Positions 21,669-34,599 of a DNA stretch of 64,000 bases are shown in pieces. Position numbers and translations under genes: made by a program. The notes below the pieces were generated by a model that saw only the letters and a list, made by a program, of their open reading frames with translations, did no database searches and had not been told where the DNA came from. Origin of the DNA: Nectonema munidae (taxonomy: Eukaryota; Nematomorpha; Nectonematoida; Nectonematidae). The stretch's first letter is position 1; each line of letters opens with the position of its first letter. The stretch covers positions 1 to 64,000 of the forward strand of contig JAUIRK010000880.1 in the NCBI GenBank assembly GCA_030549495.1, written 5' to 3'.

Positions 21669-23360
21669 TTATATGTAGGTAGGTAGGAAGAAATATTTAA
21701 GCACTATCGGACTTCTCCATATGCTCGCGAAATGCTTGAGGTATAAAGTTGAAATTCGAAAGAAGTGTATTGATTTGGCTTGTGAATTGATTAGGAATGA
21801 GAGACTTTGGAGAAATTGGTTAGTTGTTGAGGGAGTTTGAAGTGTAGAAAGCTGCATTTTTGGGGTGGTAGTTGAAGGATGATTGATTAAGCAAAGGTAG
21901 TCGGTGGGTGTTAAAGAATGTAGGTCATAAATAAAAGAAAATAGTGTAGTTATTTTTGTAGATTTTTTTTTAATGTGAGTTTATGTGGTATAAGAAGTCT
22001 CTGAGTTGGGGGATTGCAAATTTGACTCTATGAAGATAATGAGAGAGTTTAGGGTTCGGATATAAAAGTAGTTCGAAGAAATGAGATGGTGGGCGATTGA
22101 GAGTTTTGACGGATAGTGAAAGAAATGAAGTTCTTGCGTGGTTGTAGTGGCAGCACGAAAGTAGAAGATGATGAGGTGTTTCTTGTTGATTGCGGTTGAA
22201 TCTACATATATTGTTTGGTGATTTTTTAATGCGGTAGAGATAGGAGTTGCAGGGGCAGTGTCCGGATAGCCATCTGATTAGCGGTCGTGGTGGGAAAAAT
22301 TTCATTTTTGACCAAATGTCAAGAATTTGGTTTGGATTATTTATATGTTGGAAGAAAATGGAGGGTGAGGATTGGATGAGTTGTTGTCTAAGGTATTGAG
22401 TGTTAGATCTAAGTAGAGGGGTATAGGTTTCTAGGGGAAATGAGGTAATTAGGATGTAAAGTGTATTTGGGGGTACTTTTTTAACTAGCTTATCTACATA
22501 AGTATTTTCTAGAATGTTTGAGTGAGCTGGGCACCAGTAGAGGTGTATTTCAAAGTAATTTGATAAGTAGGTGGGTTTAGAAACAAGGGTGTATGTTAAG
22601 AATGGGATGTTGTGTTTGAAGCTTAGGTCTTTGATGATGTTTTGTGAGTCTGTAAAGAAGTGTAGTGTGTTGTAATGTCTAAAGGAAAACTTATTTTAGC
22701 TTGTGTAATCGCAAGCATGTAGTAGGGCATAGCATTAACCACTATATATTGGAAGAGAGGGATCATTGGCAGCCGTTATTGAGTAAACAGGGAAGGGAAA
22801 GGGGGCCTTTGAAGAGTGCAAAAGCATAGAAAGATTTGTTTGCGGTTTTTGAGCTATTCAGGAATATTCTTAATGAATTTGAGGTAAAGTTGGAGCAAGT
22901 TTAGCAATGGATTTGATGAAACAGTTGTGAAGAGAGAAAGGTAATGGTGAGGAAGGGTGAAATAAAGGTAGTGGTTTATTTTGTGTTGGATGAAAATGTT
23001 GTTTGGAGAAGACGAAAATTGTTGGAGTAAGGATTTGTAGTAAGTTTGAGAGGGTGTAATTTGAGTGTTATGGAAATAGAAGGAATTAAGATAAGAATTT
23101 GTTTCAATGCGTGTCATGATATATTTTTTGATAACATTTGTTTGAGATGAAGGGTTAGAAGAAGGCAGTTCGTGAAGAATTCTAGGATTCTAGTAAGGGA
23201 GGTTCTGTAGGCCCTGGTCATTGTGATGAGGCAAAGGCGATGGATTTTATTTAGATAAGTGAGTGATGAGGGGTAGTTTAATGATAGGCTCGATGAAAGA
23301 AAGCCATACTCAAGCGTAGGTAGGATAATTGATTTGTATATAAAAGATGAGTGTTGAATA
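21669..23360 (-). pseudogene. 3' half of an RNase H-bearing non-LTR retrotransposon
   Basis: Reading on the minus strand from 23345: end of the RT (YKSIILPTLEYGFLSS, then TYLNKIHRLCLITMTRAYR), a linker (22854-23117), and an RNase H with HFFTDSQNIIKDL (~22640) and LYWCPAHSNILENTYVDKL (~22540-22485), the WxPxHxxxxxNxxxD signature. The region 22305-21970 holds GHCPCNSYLYRIK, ICRFNRNQQETPHHLLL and a C-terminal tail. Frameshifts separate the blocks. This belongs to the RNase H-carrying (I/R1-like) non-LTR elements. Two smaller pieces lie at 15330-15660 and 25540-25790. Confidence 0.7.
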
Positions 23361-23419
23361 CTTAGACCCCATTTATAAGATATAATTTTACTAAGAGAGA
23401 AAAAAAAGAGAGTAACACT

Positions 23420-23446
23420 TTAACGCTGGCGGGGACATATATGTCC
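23420..23446 (+). repeat. piggyBac-like terminal repeat, solo
   Basis: TTAA at 23420-23423 followed by CGCTGGCGGGGACATATATG; the GGACATATATGTCC part is a 14-bp palindrome. piggyBac elements insert at TTAA, and many carry such a palindrome in the terminal repeat. No partner end or transposase was found nearby. Confidence 0.35.
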
Positions 23447-23659
23447 ACCAAGTTTTATCTGAAATTAATTTCATTTACATATACATATAATTTTATATAT
23501 GTGCAAAATTCAACCAGACTTCTTTGTATTTGTTTTTCCGGTTTATGTTTAATAGAACCAGATGTTCTCATTTTCATTAAGGATCTTCTAATCAACTCGA
23601 TACAAACCATCTCATCTCTTTGTACCTTTTTTTCTACTATTACACTCGATGGAATTGAT

Positions 23660-24990
23660 TAAAAATAATAAGGGTGGAGAAAAGCTATGTTATGAGAACT
23701 TCATGTACACGAATGAATATAAGAGTAAAAAAAGAATCCGAAAGGAGCGTATCCAAAAAATAGACTTTTGGCTACAAAGGCGCGATTACAACTAACCTGA
23801 ATTTGTCCACCATTTTTTGTTCTGTAGAAGATAGTCATGAGAGTTGTGAAGACCGTATCCATGTTGCAAAAGCAAAAAATTAAATGAAAGAAAATGCTAC
23901 TGAAAATAGAGGCAATTCAGACCAGATCATGGCTGATGTCGTAGTTGCTCTCCCGTTGGAGTTAGCGAAGCTCTCGGAAATCCTAACAAAATAAAACGGT
24001 CAATAAGAAATAGAAAAACGTGGATCATTGTCCAAAGAACCAGAAACTCTACAGAGTTTAATACTTCCCAGAGAATGCACGCTTCATGATGGTAAAGAGT
24101 TTTTAATACATAAGAGCGGTGAAAAGGCTCTTGATAGAGTTCATGTACAACTGAAGAATCTCTACATCTCCTTGCTAATTCTTCTGAGTGATTTATGGAT
24201 GGCACCTTCTCAGTAGCACTCAAGCTTTTCAATCAACAAAGCTTCCCTTTGTGAAACTGCTCAAACTTGTGTTTATTCATTTCTTCCCGGTGAGTCACAA
24301 GCAGTTTACAAAGAGTTGTTTACTCTACATTGAGTTGGATCAACCTTGATCCAAGTACAATTGTATGTAATTTTGAACAAGCAGCAATAAATCCTGCTAA
24401 AAATTGCTTTGGTGAACATATTAATATACATGGCTGCGTTTTCTATTTGACAGAGAACTCATGGAAAAAAATACAAGAACTTGGTATCCAACAACAGTAC
24501 CGTGTTAACGAAAACACAAGGCTTTTCTGCGGTACGATTAACAGCCTAGTTTTTATTCTACTGGATAAAGTTTCAGAGGGATTGAATTATTTGAGAGGAA
24601 ACATTCCAGATACGTTGACAGAGTTGTTGGACTATTTCGATAAAACCTACATCTCTGGAACATATGGAAGCGTTCAGACACCTTCCTCTTGTGGAATTCG
24701 TATGCGTTTAACATGACCTGTTTTTCCACCAAATTTATGGAATGTTCATTCAATTACATTGGAAAACAGATCCAGAACTAATAATTTTTTCGAAGCATGG
24801 AACAATAGCTATAAACAAAGGCTCAAACAATCAATCTTCGTAGCTATTTAGAGCCTTAAAAAAATTCCTGCAATGGTTTCTGTGTGTTACGCAAGGTCTA
24901 CATCTACAAAAGCGTACCAAAAGTTTTACAAGCTCAACTACAGAACTTATGCAAAGATTTAGTCGACGTTTAACTGTATCAGATGGAAGT
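23660..24990 (+). pseudogene. FLYWCH-MULE transposase relic 2
   Basis: Fragments in shifting frames, in the expected order: FLYWCH finger remnant (GGEKLCYENFMYTNEYKSKK, ~23674), DRIHVAKAK (~23850), LILPRECTLHDGKEFLIH (~24058), EESLHLLANSSE then FMDGTFSVALKLF (~24195, first catalytic Asp), and the long open piece 24330-24716 with CNFEQAAINPAKNCF (second acidic block), NIHGCVFYLTENSWKKIQEL and QYRVNENTRLF. After a stop come FPPNLWNVHSITLENRSRTN and NNFFEAWNNSYKQRL (~24724-24820). These are hallmark MULE blocks. At least five breaks; not functional. Confidence 0.75.
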
Positions 24991-25539
24991 GATCATTGCA
25001 AACAATTACCATTTATCGCATGCTTATTTGGTTTTTTTATTACTTTTTTAATAAAAAATTAACTTTTGACTTTTAATTAAATAAGGCTAATTGTTCGGTT
25101 CGTATGAAAACCGTATTTGTTTTTTTCCTAAGGGGTTTTTTCCGCGCCCCTAAAAAATAGTGCAACGTTGAGAGTAAATACTGTTAGAATCACAACATAA
25201 AAAGATACTTTAAAATAAAAGCCCACGATAACAATCTAAGAAAATAGAATTATATTATATATATTAAAAATCTGATATTCAATGAATAAAATGAATCTAG
25301 TAATAAGACGTAAAAATATTATTTTAAATCTATTTCCATTATTTAAATAATTGAAAGAATAAATTATGAAGAAAATCAAAGTAAGGAAAAAATCTATAAG
25401 TTGTGAAAATAAAATTTGATTACCAATTAAATTATATTAGTAAAAAATAAAAAAAACCGCCATTAATCGAAACATTATTAGAAGTCAGCCATTGTTTTCA
25501 AAAAATTTACTCAATTCTCTATTTTTCACAAAGATAGCG
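24991..25539. other. No gene seen
   Basis: AT-rich; includes a G/C-rich patch AAGGGGTTTTTTCCGCGCC near 25130 that could be part of a transposon end, not identified. Confidence 0.4.
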
Positions 25540-25790
25540 ACACAATAGAAACGCCATACGATCTCATCTTCACATGTCAAATCTTCTCTTATCATCGCCA
25601 AGATCTTTTATTTCGCTGCCTTTCTTTACTTAATAGATCTCCAACAACACTCTTAGATCTTCAGTTACACCCAACACTACTAAAATCCCTAGCAACCCTC
25701 ATTGACACCATTGAAACAACTCTCACCACCGTTGATAACCTTATAACAAACGAATCTGCCTTTCCTTTCTATTTTTAGAATAACATCTGT
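25540..25790 (+). pseudogene. C-terminal fragment of an RNase H-bearing non-LTR element
   Basis: The plus strand reads SDTIETPYDLIFTCQIF, HRQDLLFRCLSLL and LHPTLLKSLATLIDTI. The ETPxxLxxxC pattern matches the minus-strand relics at 15330-15660 and 21669-23360, here in the opposite orientation. Confidence 0.45.
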
Positions 25791-25869
25791 AACTCCTCCC
25801 TATCTCTACCAACATCTCCATCCTCCTTAACCAACTCTCAAGCTTACGCGAGCATATCAGCACACGCTG

Positions 25870-26890
25870 GAAAGTATATATTGTAGGATATATTTACTCA
25901 TTTTAGTGGGACCGATCTTTTTAATCAATTTTTTATAACAAAATTTTTTTTAATTGGAAAATTTTCATAGATATTTCATTTTATCTACATTAAATTCTCC
26001 CATAATCAATTTAAGGATTTATACTAATAGATTTATTGGACATAATTATTGAAAATAAATAAAAATTCATTCTTTCAAACTTTCTGCAGTTTTTTTACTC
26101 ATCAAATAAAAGCATTTTCAATTGTGATGTTTTTTTCATGATTGATAAGTATATCTCAGTTTATCACTATTTTCACAACTTCAACCAGGTCTTTTCTATT
26201 TTTGTGTGTATTTATCCATGAACATTGAACAATTACAAATTTTTTCATGAAAAACTTGTTTTTCATTTAATCTATATTTAATAATTGCTCCATTTTAATG
26301 AACATATAAATATCAATAATTTTTTTTATTTTTTCTTGGTGAAAAATAGGACCAACTTCTATGAAATAAAATATTGCCGGTATTTAAAAATACATCAGTG
26401 TTCATTTGTTGAAAATTTCTATTAATCGTTAATAAAATTATTAGAGTAGGAATTGCTTTTGAGTATTTGCAGAAAAATTCCCGGGAAGAAACCGTAATTT
26501 TGAATCATTGAATAAGCAGCTTCATTTTTGATTGAAAGCAAAATCATTATTATATTTTAAATATTTATTAACATCTAAAAAAGCAAATAAAGTTTTACTC
26601 TTACATAATTTTCTTCTTTGCTCACGTTGAGAAATCAGCTGACAAAACTTATTTCCGAACATTTTATTTCTTTTTTTATTTTACTTTTTTTTTATTGTGC
26701 AGCGATTAATTGTAGTTTTAGATCTGATTGTTACATTAGTTTAGTAATTAAATTTGTTTGCATATAGACAAGTATCAGAAAGTGTTTCTCAATCTTTTTT
26801 TTCCACACCCTTTTGGAATTTGGATCCTCTATAATTCCGTTAACAATATTTATATAAATATTTATTTATAAATGTTTTAATATTTATAAA
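25870..26890. other. No gene seen
   Basis: AT-rich DNA before the 150-bp array; no open frame of note. Confidence 0.5.
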
Positions 26891-26892
26891 AA

Positions 26893-27960
26893 TGCTCATC
26901 TCAAAAAGGAACTTTTTATTTAAATAATTTTATAAAGTTTTTTAGGCATGTATATCCATTTTCAAATATGCTGAATTCAGTGGTGATATTCATTTTTATG
27001 AAAATCAATCAAACCTGTCAAAAAATTGATCTAAATGTGACAGCTCATCTCAAAAAGGAACTTTTTATCTAAATAAGTATATAAAGTTTTTTACACATGT
27101 ATACCCATTTTCCAATATGCTGAATTCAGTGGTGATATTCATTTTTTATGAAAATCAATCAAACCTGTCAAAAAATTGATCTAAATGTGACAGCTCATCT
27201 CAAAAAGGAACTTTTTATATAAATAAGTATATAAAGTTTTTTACACATATATACCCATTTTCAAATATGCTGAATTTAGTGGTGATATTCATTTTTATGA
27301 AAATCATTCAAATCTGTCAAAAAAGTGATTTACATATGACAGGTCATCTCAAAAGAGAAACTTTTTATCTAAATAATTATATAATGTTTTTTACACATAT
27401 ACACCCACTTTCAAGCATGCTGAATTCAGCGGTAATATTCATTTTTTTCATAAAAATCAATTAAAGTTATCAAAGCATTGATTTATATATGACAGCTCAT
27501 CTTAAAAAGAAACTTTTTATCTAAGTAATAATATATAGTTTCTTACACATATATACCCATTTTTAAGCATGCGTAATTCAGTGATGATATTCATTTTTTT
27601 ATAAAAATCAATCAAAACTGTCAAAAAATTGATTTATCCAAAAAAAAGGATCAGACACGGTTTTTTGAATGAGAGAATTAAGTTTAATAGAAAGTATAGG
27701 GAGATGATGAAGTTTACCGTGTATGGCATTTTACACACATATACCCATTTTCAAGTAGGCTGTGTTTACTGGTTATATTCCTTTTTTTTTTTATAAATAT
27801 TAGTCAAACCTGACAAAATAATTTATATATGACAGCCCATGTCAAAATTAAAATTTTAATTCTTTTAAAGTTTTTATACATTTCAAGTATGCAGAATTTA
27901 ATGGTAATGTTCATTTTTTATAAAATCAATAAAACCTGTCAAAAAATCTATTAAACCTGT
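26893..27960. repeat. Tandem array, 150-bp unit, about seven copies
   Basis: CTCATCTCAAAAAGGAACTT recurs at ~26895, 27044 and 27194, with diverged starts near 27344 and 27494, a 150-bp period. Each unit also has a conserved CTGAATTCAGTGGTGATATT and AATCAATCAAACCTGTCAAA. Two more units (to ~27960) are decayed; the sixth is interrupted near 27640-27720 by about 90 bp of unrelated sequence. Non-coding. Confidence 0.9.
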
Positions 27961-28599
27961 AAATCAATGTCAAATATATAAACATATAAATAACTTCTAC
28001 TTGCATTATTTCTCTGATAATTATTTTCTTAATTTATTTAATAAAACAACTTTAGGTGTTTAATTCACTCAAAATATTTCATTCTACAGTAACTTATGTA
28101 ACTCGATAGGACCTCCATCTTTTGGGCTACAAATTCGTTATCGGCTAGTAGTCTCTACGTCATATTATAATTTACAGTATGTAATTTTGGTATTCATTCT
28201 ATGATTATCCTTTCTTAGTAGCTCTTTTTTCATTAGAAATTTATATTCCTCAATGTGTGTTCGAAAAAATTTTTATAAGGATAAAATTACTTTTTTCCTC
28301 TCAGGCCTGAATATTTTCAACCAATCTCATTTCAAAGGTTTTTCTTTGAATTCTGATGAATTATTCGTGATGTTGATTGTTCAATTACAAAACATTATCA
28401 ACGTTCTTAAAAGATGGACAAATTCAATTTAAATTAAAAATATCTTGATAGTGACTAAATTCTCACATATTGGCATCTGTGCCGTTTTTGATAAATCTGA
28501 CCTATTCTAAATTTTCAGATTTCCTACCCATCTTGGCTAAATGTTAACTGTAATCCTAGATGATAAGCTATAGATTTAAATATTTTTCATTTGTAAAAG

Positions 28600-29230
28600 A
28601 GGAACTTCTTTTTCACAGTCAAAATATTTTTGAAGACAGTATCTAGAAGTAAACCGCAAATCTGATTCAAGCTTTCAGATATTTTAAAACCATAAATGCC
28701 AAACCTAAGTTAAAAATGAAACCAGCATCTTCCATTTGGCATATAAACAGATATTTTATTTAAATTTCAAAAATATTTCTGTAGACATTAGTCGTAAATC
28801 GAAAATTTGATTGAGACTTTCAGACATTTAAAACCTCTAATTGCAAAAAATGATTTCAGAAATAAAAATTATCATGGTCGAGTTGGTGTAAAAACATATA
28901 TATCATGTAAAATTAGAGAGAATATTTTGGGATATAGTTTTCAGACATAAACCGCAAATTTGATTGACACTAGCAGTAAAACCTCTAAATGCGAAAATTA
29001 TGTTCAGAAATGAAATCATCATGATCTATTTGCTATAAAAACAAATTTTAGAACTAAACGCAAATTTAATTGATACTTATATGTATTTTCAAATTCAAAC
29101 TGCAAAAATTGAGTCCATAAATGAAACTAGCATGGTTGGTTTGGTATAAAAACATATATTTTATGTAAAATTTGAAGGTATATTTAATTAGATATATTTT
29201 TGATCAATCAAAATTTTGATTGACATTTTC
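28600..29230. repeat. Decayed tandem array, ~145-155 bp unit
   Basis: Motifs TAAACCGCAAATTTGATTGA, AACCTCTAAATGC and TTGGTATAAAAACATATAT recur with starts near 28650, 28794, 28948 and 29054 (the last interval is short). It is not obviously related in sequence to the 150-bp array upstream. Confidence 0.65.
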
Positions 29231-29599
29231 TAAAAAGTAGCCATGATTATTGAAAAAATTAAATATATAAAGTGTTATGCATTCCAAACTGTATATAATT
29301 ATAAATTTTCAGGGTATTATATAATATAGATCCTAAGTTATAAGGTTAAGTACAAATAATGTCAAAATTTTGCTGAAAAATTTTAATTTTTGATTTTGAT
29401 TGACAGTTTTGGACATGAAGGGGTCATTCAAATACCATGAAAATGGTTTCAAAAGATGCAGCTAGCGATTTTAGGAAAAGTCACAAAATTTGAAGGGATA
29501 TGATTGAGCCAATTTTCTACAATTAATTTTTTAGTGAAGGGGGGATGAAAACTTTACAGTTAACTAGTACTTCAAAAAATTTATCTTGCAATGAGAAAC

Positions 29600-32101
29600 T
29601 TTTTGATTGCTTATTGTTGAATCGAAAACAAAATATTTAGCTTGTTATCAATATACAGACCTATTAGCTCTGATGTGTTAGCTTTCAACAATTTTATGAC
29701 TGATATTTTTGCTAAACTTTTTTTAGCTGATTTTTTCCTTCAATAACTAAAAGCACTCGTGTCAGCACTGTCACATCTACATTGATAGACAATATTTTTT
29801 TATATTTCGACCACTTCTATTCTTCATTCAACGTTATTTCAGATATTTCTGATCATTTCCCGAATTGTATCTTTATAAATGAATTTTTCAAATATTCAAT
29901 CAAATCTTTTATATGGAAAAAAATTTTAGTCGTAAACAACGCTCTTTTTTGTTGTTGATGTAGCAAAAATTGACTTCTCACCCGTTTTTCAAACGTCTAA
30001 TCCCAATGATGCATATAACATTTTTAAAAATTTTTTGAAGGGTTCATTTTCACGAAGCTTTCCCTTAATTAAAATCAAAGTTAAGTTTGATAATAAGCCT
30101 TGGTTTTCTCCCTTTTTAAATTCTCTTAGAAGAGTAAAAGTAAAACAATACAAAATTAAACTTTTTAATCCTAATTCATTTAAACAGATTAAGTATAAGA
30201 ATGTTCTAAAACAGTACAAGATTGAAGTTAAAAAGGCGAAATCGAAGTACTATTTCAACCAGCTTTCATCTTGTAAAAAAAATAACATATGGAAAAGTCT
30301 AAACAAAGTTTTGAAAAATTCTAGTATGAAATCTTATAGTTAATCTTTTAACAGTAATGACTTTGCTGATAGCTTATCCACTTTCCGTAACACTTGCATT
30401 GTTGATGATTCCTTGGAATTTATTGATAAGTCTATTCCAATGAGTTTGTTTTCATTTTATTTGCCTGAAATAAATTTAAATGATATTGTGATAGCTTTAG
30501 CATCTTTATCAAAAAAAATGTCATATGGTGATGATGAAATAACAAAACAACAGATAATTGATATACTTCCTAGTATCGGTTTTATATTAGTTCACATATT
30601 TAATATGTCCCTTCAAATGGGAGAGTTTTCTGAATATCTCAAACTTGTCCGCATCGTTCCTATTTTAAAAAACGGCAAGCCTCCGTCTTCATTGGACAAC
30701 TTTAGACCAATATCTATACTCTCGAACTTTTCAAAAATATTCGAAAAAATTATATCTTGCAAAATAATAGCTTTTCTTGATAAACACGGCTTAATCAGTC
30801 CTTATCAGTTTGGTTTTTCTAAGAAGATGCTATATTATTTTTGTGTAGTTGCATTTCAAATCATTTTTACGGTAAAAGCTTTAGTATTGTTTTATTTCTC
30901 GATTTGGCAAAGGCTTTCGATAATGTTTCCCATCAACTCCTACTTCATAAATTATTTCGTATAGGCATTAGAGGTCCAGTTTTAAGGTGGTTTAAGAGTT
31001 TCTTGGGTGAAAGAAAATTTTACGTCGCTTTAAACAATGATAAGTCTGATATAAAGTACATAAAAAAATGGTTACGCAAAGATCTATTCTTTGCCCACTT
31101 CTTTTTGTGATTTTTATTAACGATATTTTCTAAAATGTAAGCAAGCAGGATTCTCTAATTTTGTATGCTGACGATGCAACTATCGTGTTAAACTTTGATG
31201 ATTCAACGGAAGTCGCTAGTAGAACCAATGGTGTCAGTTAAATCTGCTTTCTTTCAATTTAAGTAAATGTATGTACATGATTTTTTCTTAGAAAACAATT
31301 AAAGAAAATTTTAGTTTAGTTCTTAATGGTAATCAATTAACTAGAACAAAAAATTTATCTTGCAATGAGAATCTTTTTAATTACTTAGGCCTCACTTTCA
31401 ATGAAAATTTGTCTTGGTTCAGACACATTTCATCTGTACATATTAAAGTCTCTCGTCTTCTTGGTACTTTTCGCAAAATAGAAATGTATTTAACATTTCA
31501 ATGTAAAAAATTACCTTTCTTTTTATTGTATCAATATTTATAATATTAACAAGCTATCTCATTTTAATTTTTTTTATAAATCCTGTATCAAATGTAGATT
31601 TTTCAACCAGTTTTTTATTCGAAATGACTCAATACATCTATACCTCACTCGCTCCAGCCATCTTCTTCACATTTCTCAAATAGTTCAAAAGTCTCTCTTT
31701 CGTTCAATTCTCCTAAGAACATTCTCTCTTGTCAATTCCTCCATTCCTAATCTTGACTTCAGAAACCCTAGAAACTTTAAAGAATCCGTTAAAGCTTTTA
31801 TATTTTCAATATTTTTCTCATGACTCTATATAAATATAAATATATATCTCATACTTTTAATTTATATTATATATCATTTAAAGTTAATGTTTATTAGTTG
31901 GTTATTATTTTTTTTTCGTTCTTGTAAATTATTATGTGTTTTTTTCATGTCTATCCATCTGGGTATGAAGAAATCACGATGAGGCAACGAAGCTTCCTTT
32001 TTCTCTCCCAATGGCAGGCCACATTAAAAGATTTAATTTTGATTTATTTCATCTGATATTATGTTTTTTTCTTTAATAAATTTCTTCTTCTTCTTCTTCT
32101 A
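29600..32101 (+). pseudogene. Non-LTR retrotransposon 2, ORF2 relic
   Basis: Endonuclease end: IYRPISSDVLAFNNFMTDIF (~29650), TSTLIDNIF and SDISDHFP (~29830). RT: 30035-30343 (N-terminal block KPWFSPFLNSLRRVK), 30413 onward with FRPISILSNFSKIFEKI and YQFGFSKK, a frameshift, then FLDLAKAFDNVSHQLLLHKL (~30895, first Asp) and YADDATIV (~31160, catalytic). Fragments of the C-terminus lie near 31610-31800 (TRSSHLLHIS). AATAAA at 32075-32080 is followed by a TTC-repeat tail to 32101. Many stops; dead. Confidence 0.75.
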
Positions 32102-32400
32102 TTCAAACTGTGTGTCCCGACCCTCCAGTGGGTCGCGTGAAAAATAAAATGGGTCGTGACAAAAAAGAAAGGACATCAAGGGAGAGCAAAGTGAAAAAAA
32201 TCTAAAAGTATTAATATTTTATTCATAAAATAATTAAAGCGAGGTGCAGATCATAAAAAAATATACATATAAATTGTCAATGCTGAATAAATGGATGTAG
32301 TGATCACAGTTTGTCTTATTACACCTAAGTATTATGTGTCGCGATGCAAACTGTGCTTCTTGCTATGGGTCGCAGCAAAAAAAGTTTGAAAAACGCGGAT
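32102..32400. mobile_element. Small non-autonomous hAT-type element
   Basis: Left TTCAAACTGTGTGTCCCGAC and the reverse complement of the right end (TTCAAACTTTTTTTGCTGCG) look like hAT terminal repeats with the GGGTCGCG motif, which also occurs in the hAT copy at 51430-52130. It begins directly at the end of the element 2 TTC tail. Outer ends and target duplication are not clear. Confidence 0.45.
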
Positions 32401-32930
32401 CTAAAGTATATTACATCTATGTTATCAAGGCTGTGTGGTATTTTCTATAAAAATCTTTTTTTTCTTCCTTCTTTTTCTTCTTCTTCTCAAAGCTTGTTTT
32501 ATTCTCACGTCTATCGTATTCTGATATACGCCAATATCATATGGTGTAATAAAAATAATTAACTTTTAAGTCAATTACAAGGGCGCATTAATAAATTTGC
32601 TAATTTTGTCAACTATCGCAGTTCTACTAATGTTTTCTCTTTACATTTAGCCAATTTACACATTTATTGTTTATGTGTTTTTGCATATTAGAGTTTCTTT
32701 TTGAATGGTCAGTAACTTTTTATTCAATTCTAACTTTTCCATGCACGACTACTCAACCAGATACAGCAACAACATTCATCTATCAAACATGGCACTACTT
32801 TTAGCAACATCACAATTAACTGTATTAAATATTTCAATTTATATATAAATATGGTTGATCCTTATAGTTTCCCCACATTCAAAGGGTCATTAAAATCCAT
32901 TTTAATCTGATTATTTGGATATTGTTTCTG
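32385..32930 (+). pseudogene. C-terminal fragment of another non-LTR RT
   Basis: It reads LKYITSMLSRLCGIFYK, SLFYSHVYRILIYANIIWCN and, after a stop, INKFANFVNYRSS; then MHDYSTRYSNNIHLS (~32740). This is the thumb and tail pattern of Jockey/CR1-like RTs. The 5' part is missing. Confidence 0.6.
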
Positions 32931-33483
32931 AATTTTATGTATAAATCAATATATATTTCTTCGCTGATTGTTCATACTTTGAAATTTCTTTATATACAGT
33001 AACCGCCTCAAATACAACCCTTCTACATTAGGACTTCCTCATTAATGCTACTTTGTTTTCCTGTACAGACATAGCTTACATTAACATTACCTCTATTAAA
33101 CGACTTATCCAAATCCAACCCCTCAGATGCCACCGAAAGTTTTATGTTCATAACTAGTATTGCAAAATATAAGAAAATCAAAGCTGCAATTGTGTTAAAT
33201 CTATATTGAATAGAGACGATATTACGTACATATTTATTTTATCATATACTTAAAAGGTGCTTGTTAGTTAAGTTTTTTTATTATTCTGCAACTAGCATTT
33301 GAATCTAGATTGAATTCAACAAGCATGAAGTGTATATCGCGTTATCTTTCGTTCATATCCTATGTTTGCTATGGTATTAGTTATATTAGTATAACTAATA
33401 TATTTTTTTATATTAGTCATTCTTTGTATTTTATCCTGTTTTTTTACATTTTGACTCTATTAACCTTGTAATTGTTTCGTATA
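32931..33483. other. No gene seen; may hold the 5' UTR of element 3
   Basis: AT-rich sequence directly upstream of the ORF1 start at 33504. No coding signal. Confidence 0.4.
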
Positions 33484-33503
33484 CACAACATATTTCCTTA
33501 CTT

Positions 33504-34530
33504 ATGTCACTTGATTCTCTCAAAGACTTGATAGATAACATAGATTCACTGACTAAGAAAGAAATTAAGAACAAATTATTTACTTTATATAATGTTCTAA
33601 AGGAGAAGGATGCATTAAATGAAAATCTTAAAAATCTAGAAAGTGATATTAAGGAAATAAGAAAAACTGTTAACGGTATGAAAAAATGTGAAAAATCTAC
33701 TAATGAAATAGAAAAAATGAATAACTGTTCATCCTTAAATAATATTATAAATAAAGATAGTAAATATCCTCTATACTCAAGTCTAGTGAAAAATCAAAAT
33801 TTTTTAAGAGTTTCTTTTGATAATGATAGTGAAGCTGAAAAGTTTAAATCGAACTCAAACGAGGTTTTATCAAAAATAAAAGTAAATAAGTTAATCTCTA
33901 AAAATAATAATATTAAAATTATTTTCCCTGATGATAAATCTATGCAGGATGCTAAGCTATTACTCGAAAATGATTCAAAAACAAAATCCATTTCTTCTTG
34001 TACTAATCCAGTGTTTTAACCCAAAATAATGATAAAAACTTTAACCCTGAAATGAGTGAAGAAGAGTTAATTAGTTTAATTGGATTTCTTCAGCCATATT
34101 TAAATGATGAAAAGAGATTTAAAGTTCTTTTTTCTAAAACAAATTTTAAAGATATGAAATACTTTGTAATTTCATTAGACACAGAGCTTAGAAAACAAAT
34201 TAAAATAAATGGTGATATTTTATTTATTAATCTTACATGTCATGCTGTACTGAATTTTTTTCTATCAAACAATGTTCAATGTGCTGTATGCTTGGTCACA
34301 CAGCTAAAAACTGTAGGTCAACTAAGCACGTGTGTAAATTTTGCAGTGATAACCATAGTTATTTGAATTGTGATAAATCTAATGACACAAAATCATACAA
34401 GTGCTCTAATTGTGTCTCGAAAAAATTTTTAAATATAAATCATAATGCATTCAGCTCAGAATGTCCTTGTAGAATAAATAATTTGCATTTTATTAAATCT
34501 TGTACCTCCTTTACGAATATATAATCCATG
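33504..34530 (+). pseudogene. ORF1 of non-LTR element 3
   Basis: 33504-34019 is a Lys/Glu-rich segment with coiled-coil character (KIEKMNN, KNLESDIKEIRKTV). A stop at 34017 and frameshifts lead through 34052-34366 to CCHC knuckles in 34237-34524: CSMCCMLGHTAKNC, CKFCSDNHSYLNC and CSNC. Same plan as the ORF1 at 16618-17652. Confidence 0.65.
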
Positions 34531-34599
34531 ATTCATAAAAAAAAAAAGATTTACATAATAACAGTACTTTTGATCTAACAGAAACAAATTTTTATAAAG

